NCBI GenBank assembly: GCA_947594675.1
Contig: CANQEF010000088.1
Location: forward strand, 1 to 5,056
Origin: an uncultured Bacilli bacterium
Lineage (GTDB): Bacteria > Bacillota_I > Bacilli_A > RF39 > UBA660
DNA length: 5,056 nucleotides
Direction of reading: 5' to 3'
Below, piece after piece: positions 1 to 4,363 of the stretch. The notes below the pieces were generated by a model that did not search any database, was not told where the DNA came from, and saw only the letters and a list, made by a program, of their open reading frames with translations. Position 1 is the first letter of the stretch; each line of letters starts with the position of its first letter. A program made the translations under genes and the position numbers.

Positions 1-59
1 TATTTATTTATAATTCCTTTAAAATAAAGCAAATCTTCAATTTCTTTATTTTGTGTCAA
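1..59 (-). CDS. Possible start of next gene, or frameshifted tail of the 524-aa protein (partial)
   Basis: Past the TGA stop of the 524-aa gene, one minus-strand frame stays open to the window edge. It can start at TTG (59-57), which overlaps the stop as TTGA, and reads MTQNKEIEDLLYFKGIINK. No ATG or GTG lies in this frame downstream of the preceding in-frame TAG, and the nearest SD-like run (AGGG) is about 14 nt before the TTG, too far to be convincing. Alternatives: adding one T to the TTT run at the junction fuses this frame to the upstream protein (...IAY-IL-TQNKEIED), so it may be the lost C-terminus of that protein. Or the stretch is non-coding: it holds an AT-only-but-one-pair 9-bp stem (21-29 with 44-52) and an AAAGGA at 17-22 that could serve a gene starting just outside. 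About 20 open codons in AT-rich DNA is weak evidence. Confidence 0.3.
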   Translation of the reverse strand, partial: MTQNKEIEDLLYFKGIINK

Positions 60-1630
60 ATGTAAGCAATTAGCCCTATTACTGCACTAGAATGAGCTTG
101 TGGTTGCATTAGTACCCATAATCTGTTCATAGTTTTTCTTAAATATTCAGCTCCAAAATCGTAAAAATTCATTTCCCAGTGTGCTTTTATTGTTTCACCA
201 TCAAAGTCTTGATATTTTTCGCTTAATCTCACTAAATTTCCATTTTCCAAAGCCATATAAACAATTGCATTCATATCTATCAATTGATCTACTTCTTTTG
301 GAAATATTACTCTTGAAAAAGTATCATTTAAATAGTTATAAATATATAATCTTTCTCTTATGGCTATCCAATATTGATTTTTTTGCTGATAGTCCATCGT
401 TATAGCATTTTTTAAAGTTAAATCGTTTAAATCTAATTTTATTTTCTGAGATATATTACTCATGTTTCTTTCATCTCGGACATTAGTTGACTTCCATCTT
501 ATGATTCCATCTTTATCTATAGTTACTGGATCATTGTTTATTACTTGCCCTTGATTAAAAGCCACATTACCATGTACTTCATTTAAAGGAAATGTTGACA
601 ATGATGGGGTTGTTACACCTTCAATATCTACAGTACTTAGTGTCATATAATAAGCTTCAGGTTTGTTTGTCGTTATCAAAAGCCTATCATAATGTCTTCT
701 TAAATCTGTGACTGCAAAATTGTTGGCTCCTATGTCAACTTGGTTAACGCCAGGAAAATACTCAACTGATGGCACGTTGTTAGCAAGAGATGAATACCTT
801 ATTCTGTTTTGTTCATCTTTATTTCCATAAAGGAATACTCTTGTATCTACACCACCACCATAAAGAATTCCAGCTTTCATATTTTCAATAAAATGTCTAT
901 CATTATTTTCTTTAGTCCAGTAAATATCAACGTTGTCCATTGCTTCACTTGGAGCTGTTGTAAATGTTACTGTTCCATCAGCTAAGTTTGGTGTATAATC
1001 AGTTATTTCTTCACCATTAACAATTACTTTATCTATTGATATTAAATCTTTTTCAGATAGCTTATATATTTTACTTTCATTATTTCCATTAAATGTTTGG
1101 TGTCTTTTGCCAGTCAAAAGATTAATACTTTCAAAAGATGTTCCACTTCCATCAGGCGAAGTAGAAATATAAACCTTAGGTATATAACCCTCTACGTCTT
1201 TTAACGTCATTCCATCCCAACTTTTATATTCGTGTCCATTTAGGATATAAACTTTTTTAGCAAATACAAAAAAAGAAGTGAAATCATCCGTCAACTCTCC
1301 TATATCAATAGGGGTTAAACTATTCCACTCTTCTTCATTGTTTAAATCATCTTCTAAAAAAGCATATAGATGACCATTAGTTGCTATTAAAAGATAGTTA
1401 TTATCATTTATGTAAGTTGAAAACAAACCTTGAATTTTTGTATTGAATTTATATAAAGATTTATAGCCATACATTTTTCTTAACTTATAGTCATCGGTTA
1501 TATAAAAATTTGTCATATTACCACTTTCGCCAAGCTTTATTTGAGTATCTCCTGTATCAGAAATATTTAATCCTAAAAACTTGTCTATAGTTAATGGTGT
1601 TATTGTTTTTTCCGTTTCTATTACTGCCAT
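56..1630 (-). CDS. Beta-propeller-like phage structural protein, P22 gp10-like tail stabilisation/neck candidate
   Basis: A 524-residue protein without signal peptide or membrane segment. It reads as a succession of short beta-strand blades: YLLIATNGHLYAF (about 80-90), VYILNGHEYKSWDG (about 127-140), RVFLYGNKDEQNRIRYSS (about 264-281), a VDIGANNFAVTDLRRHYDRLL stretch (about 298-318), YWIAIRERLYIYNY (about 420-433) and IKAHWEMNFYDFGAEYLRKTMNRLW near the C-terminus. These motifs are familiar from phage neck/tail proteins coded just after a small head adaptor; P22 gp10 (472 aa) holds the same position and plugs the portal channel. That equivalence is inference from position, size and fold style. 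It starts at ATG 1630 with a GGGGG SD-like run at 1638-1642, 13 nt after the previous stop. The end looks abrupt: the protein stops inside what looks like a strand (SSAVIGLIAYI), and relatives I recall continue further, so a C-terminal truncation or frameshift is possible. Confidence 0.6.
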   Translation of the reverse strand: MAVIETEKTITPLTIDKFLGLNISDTGDTQIKLGESGNMTNFYITDDYKLRKMYGYKSLYKFNTKIQGLFSTYINDNNYLLIATNGHLYAFLEDDLNNEEEWNSLTPIDIGELTDDFTSFFVFAKKVYILNGHEYKSWDGMTLKDVEGYIPKVYISTSPDGSGTSFESINLLTGKRHQTFNGNNESKIYKLSEKDLISIDKVIVNGEEITDYTPNLADGTVTFTTAPSEAMDNVDIYWTKENNDRHFIENMKAGILYGGGVDTRVFLYGNKDEQNRIRYSSLANNVPSVEYFPGVNQVDIGANNFAVTDLRRHYDRLLITTNKPEAYYMTLSTVDIEGVTTPSLSTFPLNEVHGNVAFNQGQVINNDPVTIDKDGIIRWKSTNVRDERNMSNISQKIKLDLNDLTLKNAITMDYQQKNQYWIAIRERLYIYNYLNDTFSRVIFPKEVDQLIDMNAIVYMALENGNLVRLSEKYQDFDGETIKAHWEMNFYDFGAEYLRKTMNRLWVLMQPQAHSSAVIGLIAYI

Positions 1631-1643
1631 AATTCAACCCCCA

Positions 1644-2054
1644 TTAGTATGATAGCGATGCATCATATTTGTCTTCTATTTTTTCAAAATCTACAGGTGT
1701 TGCCTTTAAATACTTGTTTTTCATTTCTTCATATCTTTGTTGAAAGAAACTAGCTAAGGCTTTGTTTTCATGCATCATTAAATGTGCAGCTAAACCATTT
1801 GTTAACAATGTGTTTGCCTTTATATCATCTACTTGCACTACCTGGCTTTCTAAACTTTTTATTGGCACTGGAAAAATTTGTTCTTCAAATTTTTTGTACC
1901 TGTTTTCTATACCAATTATTTCATTTTGTAGCATGGTTAAAATGCTTGGTGCCTTGGCTCTGTATTCAGCTGTTGTTGTAGGATCTAATGTTCCATTATC
2001 GTTCATTTCATCAATCATTGCCATTGTTATTCTAAATACATCTTCTGCTAACAT
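1644..2054 (-). CDS. Small phage head-tail adaptor/connector candidate (136 aa)
   Basis: The start is placed at ATG 2054 (MLAEDVFRITMAMIDEM), because a near-perfect ribosome binding site, AGGAGGT at 2061-2067, lies 6 nt upstream. The longer reading from 2120 would translate this site as RGGIK and begins inside an intergenic hairpin. The protein is mostly helical: an N-terminal helix LAEDVFRITMAMIDEMNDNG, then a TAEYRAKAPSILTMLQNEI segment typical of small phage proteins coded directly after the capsid gene, a central VQVDDIKANTLLTNGLAAHLMMHE helix, a charged helix FQQRYEEMKNKYLK and a C-terminal FEKIEDKYDASLSY tail. Its position after the capsid and before a gp10-like protein, and its size (P22 gp4 is 166 aa), suggest a ring adaptor below the portal. 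The role is inferred from context; the family membership is only a recollection of similar prophage proteins. Confidence 0.6.
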   Translation of the reverse strand: MLAEDVFRITMAMIDEMNDNGTLDPTTTAEYRAKAPSILTMLQNEIIGIENRYKKFEEQIFPVPIKSLESQVVQVDDIKANTLLTNGLAAHLMMHENKALASFFQQRYEEMKNKYLKATPVDFEKIEDKYDASLSY

Positions 2055-2060
2055 TTTTAT

Positions 2061-2067
2061 ACCTCCT
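2061..2067 (-). promoter_or_regulatory. Strong ribosome binding site deciding the start of the 136-aa adaptor gene
   Basis: The minus strand reads AGAGGAGGTATAAAAATG. The AGGAGGT core is fully complementary to the 16S anti-SD and spaced 6 nt from ATG 2054, so the N-terminal 22 residues of the longer ORF are not expected to be made. Confidence 0.85.
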
Positions 2068-2085
2068 CTTATCTTTTCATATAAA

Positions 2086-2133
2086 AAGACCTTTATTGAT
2101 CTTCTTATATCAAAAGACAATAAGTCTTTCGAT
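2086..2133 (-). promoter_or_regulatory. Two tandem hairpins between capsid and adaptor genes (likely leaky attenuator or processing site)
   Basis: The 89-base gap after the capsid stop holds two stem-loops on the minus strand. The first is ATCGAAAGAC (2133-2124), loop TTATT, GTCTTTTGAT (2118-2109): 10 pairs with one G-U. The second is AAGATC (2103-2098), loop AATAAA, GGTCTT (2091-2086), followed by TTTATATG, so it has a weak U-tract. Both are too weak for efficient termination. A partial terminator or RNA-stability barrier here would fit the need for hundreds of capsid copies but only about a dozen adaptor copies. The hairpins are seen in the sequence; the function is inferred. Confidence 0.5.
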
Positions 2134-2143
2134 TATTTAAAGC

Positions 2144-2983
2144 TTATTCACCTTGTTCTTGATAAGCATAAAGACCATCTTTTCTAGTCTCTAATACAAA
2201 GGCATCATATCTAACACGTCCCTCTACTAGGTTACCATTGATACCTGGAGGATTATCGTGAATTTTATAGTCTGCTAATTTATCTGGTGAAGTAGTTACA
2301 CTTGGATGTGCAATTAAGAAAGCAGTATTTTCAGGTAAATACTTAGTTGGGACTTTAACAATTTTTACACCATCAACTTCTCCAACTTGCCCCTTAATAG
2401 CAATTTTTTGACCAATATCACTATTTTTAACAAAGTTTGGATCTAGCTTTAAAAACTTATACATTTTAGATGTAACAGCTGCAATACGTCCCTCTGTTGG
2501 TACTAGCTTGTCATCTAAATATTCTTGACCTTCTAAGAATTTTTCATAAGCATTCTTTGCTGTAATAGCTGTCTTTTCAGTGTTAGTTCCACCAGCTGCT
2601 ACTGCAGCATCAACCATTACTTTAAAGCGATATGTGTCTTTAGTTGGAACAATAACCTCATCAATTTCACGAGCTAGAGCTTTTCCAGCACCTTTAACGT
2701 TCATTTGATCTTGATTATTTCCTTTGTCAATCGTGAATGTAAATGCTTTATCTTGAGTTACTTTCATTTCTTGAACAGTGTCTTCTAATTCTGCTGGAGT
2801 ACCATATCTGTTGTCTCCAGTTCTAGTGTAGTCATTTAGCTCCACTGTTGGAATAGAATAAACTTTTACTGTTTCTACACCAGCCCAATCATAATCTCTA
2901 TTGATAAATGCCTCACTTAAAGATTTTAATTTAAATCTTTCTACTACTTTGTCACTATACTTTTCTGCTAAATTTATAGCCAT
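2144..2983 (-). CDS. Major capsid protein (HK97 fold)
   Basis: A ~279-residue phage coat protein that forms the icosahedral shell. Recognisable stretches follow the order seen in Firmicutes prophage capsid proteins: an N-terminal helix with DWAGVETVKVYSIPTVELND (about 32-51), RYGTPAELEDTVQEMKVTQDK (about 58-78), FTFTIDK (about 80-86), GKALAREIDEVIVPTKDTYR, then VPTEGRIAAVTSKMYKFLKL and IAIKGQVGEVDGVKIVKVP (P-domain-like core), ending with AFVLETRKDGLYAYQEQGE. The start is set at ATG 2983 (MAINLAEK): the ribosome binding site at 2993-3000 leaves 9 nt to it, but 0 nt to the upstream ATG at 2992. No Delta-domain-like N-terminal extension is present; a separate scaffold gene lies immediately upstream, 20 nt away, consistent with scaffold-assisted assembly. 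The full length is normal for the group and shows no damage. Confidence 0.9.
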   Translation of the reverse strand: MAINLAEKYSDKVVERFKLKSLSEAFINRDYDWAGVETVKVYSIPTVELNDYTRTGDNRYGTPAELEDTVQEMKVTQDKAFTFTIDKGNNQDQMNVKGAGKALAREIDEVIVPTKDTYRFKVMVDAAVAAGGTNTEKTAITAKNAYEKFLEGQEYLDDKLVPTEGRIAAVTSKMYKFLKLDPNFVKNSDIGQKIAIKGQVGEVDGVKIVKVPTKYLPENTAFLIAHPSVTTSPDKLADYKIHDNPPGINGNLVEGRVRYDAFVLETRKDGLYAYQEQGE

Positions 2984-2992
2984 TTTTATCAT

Positions 2993-3000
2993 TCCCTTCT
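2993..3000 (-). promoter_or_regulatory. Ribosome binding site deciding the capsid gene start
   Basis: The minus strand reads AGAAGGGAATGATAAAAATG. With AGAAGGGA as SD, the first ATG (2992) directly abuts it and is unlikely to be used, whereas ATG 2983 has the usual spacing of 9 nt. The first three residues (MIK) of the longer reading are therefore probably not translated. Confidence 0.75.
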
Positions 3001-3003
3001 TTT

Positions 3004-3876
3004 CTAGATAGAGTTAAACCCCTCCAAGAAAAGATCATTCTTTTGATTTTCGTCTTTACTTCCATAATCAGTTGTAGAGCCTACAAAAGATTTTTGGTTT
3101 TTCTTATTGGTATTATTAATCTCTATCTGTTTTTTTAATTCAGCATTCTGCCACTCTAAATAAGCTGTTTTTAAATTGCTTTTTTCTGCATTTAAAAAGA
3201 CTTCCTTAGGGATGTCTTCTGCTTTAACATCTGGAAAAGTTTCTAAGAAATCAGCATATTCTTGATTTTTCTTATCTTCTTTTGTTTTTTCTTCCTTTTC
3301 CTTTTCCAGTTTATTTTTTTCTTCTTGCAACTCTTTTCTTAGTTGAGAAGTTGCTACTACCTCTTTGGCCAATTCTTCAGGTACACCATTTTGTATCATT
3401 TCGTTGATTCGTTCTTGTTCCTTAGCTTTAGCTTGCTCTTTCTCGTAAGCCTCTACTTGTTCCATATACTCATCAACTGTCATACCTAATTCCTTAGCTT
3501 TATTAGATACATAGCTAAAGACTTTACTATTTTCTAAATCACTAACCTTTTTGGTTAACTTGTCATAGTTAAGTCCCTTTTGAAAATTGTTTATGACATA
3601 GTCAATATCGTCTACTTCTACATTTTCACCATTGTATTTGGCTTTCTTAGAAATAGCCTCTAAAAACGGTTTATAATCAATTTTCGTTTCCGTTTCGTTT
3701 TCACTTTCCGTTGGTTTACTTTCAGTTTCTTCTACTTTGGTTGTTTCTTCTTCCTTGTTTTCAACTTTGTCATTAGATTCATTAATAACTTCATTGTCAA
3801 CCTCTCCAAAGAAATCTTCATCGATACTTGTTTCATTAGATTGTGGTTGATCTAATAATTCTTTTTCGTGTTTCAT
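3004..3876 (-). CDS. Capsid scaffolding protein
   Basis: A ~290-residue, very charged, mostly helical protein. The N-terminal ~75 residues are acidic and low-complexity (many E, N, T, S; for example NKEEETTKVEETESK). A small ordered segment follows (YKPFLEAISKKAKYNGENVEVDDIDYVINNFQKGLNYDKL), then a long coiled coil of alternating K/E/Q heptads with an internal VPEELAKEVV turn, a FLETFPDVKAEDIPKEVF segment and a C-terminal KNDLFLEGFNSI tail. The LEGFN-type ending and the long coiled coil match scaffold proteins next to this type of capsid gene. It guides coat assembly inside the procapsid and is then lost. The start is ATG 3876, with AGAAAGGA at 3887-3894; the longer ORF begins at TTG 3912 without an SD and inside the leader. 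A 281-base structured leader precedes it. No prohead protease motif is seen. Confidence 0.82.
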   Translation of the reverse strand: MKHEKELLDQPQSNETSIDEDFFGEVDNEVINESNDKVENKEEETTKVEETESKPTESENETETKIDYKPFLEAISKKAKYNGENVEVDDIDYVINNFQKGLNYDKLTKKVSDLENSKVFSYVSNKAKELGMTVDEYMEQVEAYEKEQAKAKEQERINEMIQNGVPEELAKEVVATSQLRKELQEEKNKLEKEKEEKTKEDKKNQEYADFLETFPDVKAEDIPKEVFLNAEKSNLKTAYLEWQNAELKKQIEINNTNKKNQKSFVGSTTDYGSKDENQKNDLFLEGFNSI

Positions 3877-3886
3877 TTTTAATTTT

Positions 3887-3894
3887 TCCTTTCT
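3887..3894 (-). promoter_or_regulatory. Ribosome binding site deciding the scaffold gene start
   Basis: The minus strand has AGAAAGGA 10 nt upstream of ATG 3876. The alternative TTG at 3912 has no SD in front of it, only the A-rich flank of a hairpin, so the 12 extra residues of the longer ORF are rejected. Confidence 0.7.
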
Positions 3895-3913
3895 ATGCCT
3901 ATGGTTGGGCAAT

Positions 3914-3971
3914 TAAGGTGTTTTTTTAAAATGCACAGTATTATCAAATTATTGTGCATTTTTTCACCTTA
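3914..3971 (-). promoter_or_regulatory. Large leader hairpin upstream of the scaffold gene
   Basis: The inner stem has 10 perfect pairs (3928-3937 with 3953-3962, AAAATGCACA/TGTGCATTTT) and a 15-nt AT-rich loop. An outer 7-bp stem (TAAGGTG 3914-3920 with CACCTTA 3965-3971) closes an asymmetric internal loop of 7 and 2 nt. It ends 20 nt before the scaffold SD, so it could influence translation or message stability. Read on the plus strand the inner stem is followed by six Ts, so it could also work as a terminator against antisense transcription, but no plus-strand gene needs one. Confidence 0.55.
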
Positions 3972-3988
3972 GCGCTTTATAAGCACTA
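3970..3988 (-). repeat. Short hairpin in the scaffold leader
   Basis: On the minus strand TAGTGCTT (3988-3981) pairs with AAGCGCTA (3977-3970) around a 3-nt loop: 8 pairs including one G-U. Its last bases overlap the outer stem of the next hairpin by 2 nt, so the two are nearly coaxial or slightly competing. Confidence 0.45.
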
Positions 3989-4019
3989 CACTGTCATCAG
4001 AGGGGGCGAAAACTAATAA

Positions 4020-4038
4020 CAGTATACTGATTATAATC
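4020..4038. repeat. Two overlapping 10-bp perfect palindromes
   Basis: CAGTATACTG (4020-4029) and GATTATAATC (4029-4038) share one G. Both are exact dyads and could be protein-binding half-sites; the second contains TATAAT on both strands. No good -35 hexamer lies at 16-18 nt on either strand (minus strand AAACTG, plus strand AAAACT-like), so a promoter is only a weak possibility. Confidence 0.35.
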
Positions 4039-4044
4039 AAAGTA

Positions 4045-4070
4045 AAAGGTATCAGTTTTCTGATACCTTT
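4045..4070 (-). terminator. Terminator-like hairpin after the tRNA-like element
   Basis: An exact 11-bp stem AAAGGTATCAG (minus strand 4070-4060), loop AAAA, CTGATACCTTT (4055-4045), followed by TACTTTG. The stem is stable, but the U-tract is short and interrupted, so partial termination or a 3'-end stabiliser is more likely than full termination. Its place right after the tRNA-like element suggests it could set the 3' boundary of a small RNA or reduce read-through from the portal gene. Confidence 0.5.
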
Positions 4071-4072
4071 AT

Positions 4073-4078
4073 AGGAGG
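4073..4078 (-). promoter_or_regulatory. Anti-Shine-Dalgarno sequence in the non-coding RNA
   Basis: The minus strand reads ACAACCTCCTATAAAG. CCTCCTA is exactly complementary to the TAGGAGG in front of the 64-aa gene (4359-4365), and ACCTCCT to the AGGAGGT in front of the adaptor gene (2061-2067). It also mimics the 3' end of 16S rRNA. The complementarity is seen; any role in translation control is inferred and short matches of this kind can be chance. Confidence 0.3.
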
Positions 4079-4095
4079 TTGTAATACATATACAA
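4079..4095 (-). repeat. Short hairpin abutting the CCA end of the tRNA-like element
   Basis: TTGTA (minus strand 4095-4091) pairs with TACAA (4083-4079) around a 7-nt loop. It starts at the base directly after the CCA, so it could act as the 3' trailer structure. Five AT-rich pairs are weak on their own. Confidence 0.35.
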
Positions 4096-4145
4096 TGGTC
4101 GCGGCTATTGGAATTGAACCAATATAATAAAGCACCAACACCGCG
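4096..4145 (-). ncRNA. tRNA-like minihelix (acceptor stem + T arm + encoded CCA, no D or anticodon arm)
   Basis: Read on the minus strand, the 3' half is a canonical tRNA: T stem ATTGG/CCAAT (4123-4119 with 4111-4107), 7-nt loop TTCAATT (4118-4112) with the invariant G53, T54, T55, C56, purine 57, A58 and C61, then acceptor strand AGCCGCG (4106-4100), discriminator A (4099) and CCA (4098-4096). The 5' acceptor strand CGCGGTG (4145-4139) pairs with it: five GC pairs, one U-G, one mismatch at the base. Between acceptor and T arm there are only 15 nt (4138-4124, TTGGTGCTTTATTAT) where a tRNA has about 41, so no D or anticodon arm can form; a GG in the linker could contact the T loop as G18-G19 do. 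The whole is 50 nt. Pair C1-G72 with A73 is shared with bacterial tRNA-Pro. It may be a dedicated tRNA mimic, or a tRNA with an internal deletion whose paired ends survived. It is not a functional decoding tRNA. Confidence 0.65.
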
Positions 4146-4172
4146 ATTTAAAGCACCTTATTTTAGTGCTTT
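4128..4172 (-). repeat. Direct repeat GGTGCTTTA giving two alternative pairings (hairpin or pseudoknot)
   Basis: GGTGCTTTA occurs at 4157-4149 and again at 4136-4128, the second copy inside the linker of the tRNA-like element. An upstream AAAGCAC (4172-4166, in the last codons of the 64-aa gene) can pair 7 bp with GTGCTTT of either copy. With the first copy it makes a hairpin with the TAA stop in its 9-nt loop. With the second it makes an H-type pseudoknot enclosing the 5' acceptor strand. The two are mutually exclusive. The repeats and pairings are seen; a switch role is inferred. Confidence 0.45.
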
Positions 4173-4352
4173 TTTTACTGCAATAAGTGATTCTTTAGCT
4201 TCTTTTTCTCTCTTTTTTAACTCTTCTTTAGCTCTTTCTAGTCTTTTTTTGTCATTAAATATTTTTTGATATTCTGTTAAAGTCCTTGCATCTTCTTCTG
4301 CTTTCCACTTTAATTCCATATCTTTTACTTCTTTTGATTCATTTTTAGTCAT
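4158..4352 (-). CDS. Small charged helical protein of unknown function (64 aa)
   Basis: The start is ATG 4352 (MTKNESKEVKDMELKWKAEED) because GGAGG at 4359-4363 sits 6 nt upstream; the longer reading from 4394 overlaps the end of the portal gene and translates through that SD. The protein is almost entirely one predicted helix or coiled coil rich in K, E, R and A (KKRLERAKEELKKREKEAKE), with no cysteine, signal peptide or membrane segment. Its SD overlaps the portal stop codon, so the two are translationally linked. Small ORFs between portal and scaffold are common in phage head operons and may be minor head or assembly factors. I recognise no family. The last codons (AAAGCACTAAAATAA) double as part of the RNA structure downstream. 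Confidence 0.65.
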   Translation of the reverse strand: MTKNESKEVKDMELKWKAEEDARTLTEYQKIFNDKKRLERAKEELKKREKEAKESLIAVKKALK

Positions 4353-4358
4353 AATTTT

Positions 4359-4363
4359 CCTCC
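4359..4363 (-). promoter_or_regulatory. Ribosome binding site of the 64-aa gene overlapping the portal stop
   Basis: The minus strand reads TAGGAGGAAAATTATG: the TAG is the portal stop (4365-4363) and its last base is the first G of GGAGG. The 6-nt spacing to ATG 4352 fixes that start and implies translational coupling with the portal gene. Confidence 0.8.

Larger units (their letters stand above)
3877..4157 (-). other. 281-base structured non-coding region between 64-aa gene and scaffold gene
   Basis: No gene is visible here on either strand, unusual in an otherwise tightly packed head operon. In transcription order it holds a GTGCTTT-paired hairpin, a tRNA-like minihelix with encoded CCA, a short hairpin abutting the CCA, an anti-SD sequence (CCTCC), an 11-bp terminator-like hairpin, two overlapping 10-bp palindromes, a GC-rich patch (CGCCCCC at 4008-4002), and two hairpins before the scaffold ribosome binding site. 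The density of exact complementarity argues for a structured RNA or leader rather than spacer. The individual elements are listed separately. Confidence 0.7.

Noticed and set aside
1762..2187. Plus-strand ORFs at 181-405, 1762-2187 and 1784-1981
   Set aside because: All lie antisense to well-supported minus-strand genes, have no ribosome binding site of note, and encode hydrophobic Leu/Phe/Ser-rich shadows.
3287..3320. Repetitive K/E codon run in the scaffold gene as a DNA repeat
   Set aside because: The low complexity follows from a coiled-coil protein (EEKNKLEKEKEEKTKEDKK); no exact DNA repeat unit is present.
3994..4000. CTGATGA on the minus strand as a hammerhead ribozyme core, with a later GAAA and hairpin
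   Set aside because: The stem II closing pair and a stem I around the cleavage site cannot be formed, and the GAAA lies where an outer stem (CACCTTA/TAAGGTG) pairs.
4020..4075. A sigma-70-type promoter using TATAAT at 4031-4036
   Set aside because: The hexamer is part of a palindrome and no acceptable -35 lies 16-18 nt away on either strand; kept only as a weak possibility.
4095..4127. Plus-strand 10-codon ORF (MVAAIGIEPI) behind an AGGAGG at 4073-4078
   Set aside because: The AGGAGG is 16 nt from the ATG, too far, and the ORF is just the antisense of the tRNA-like element; nothing else supports plus-strand coding.
4096..4145. An attP-type integration core derived from a tRNA 3' end
   Set aside because: It sits inside the late structural operon, not next to an integrase, and it keeps a paired 5' acceptor strand, which att cores usually do not carry. 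It cannot be fully excluded without the host genome.
4070..4180. A complete tRNA gene around the TTCAATT T-arm
   Set aside because: Only 15 nt separate the 5' acceptor strand from the T arm, and no other CGCGG-like 5' strand lies at the distance a full tRNA (about 73-76 nt) requires, so D and anticodon arms cannot be placed.
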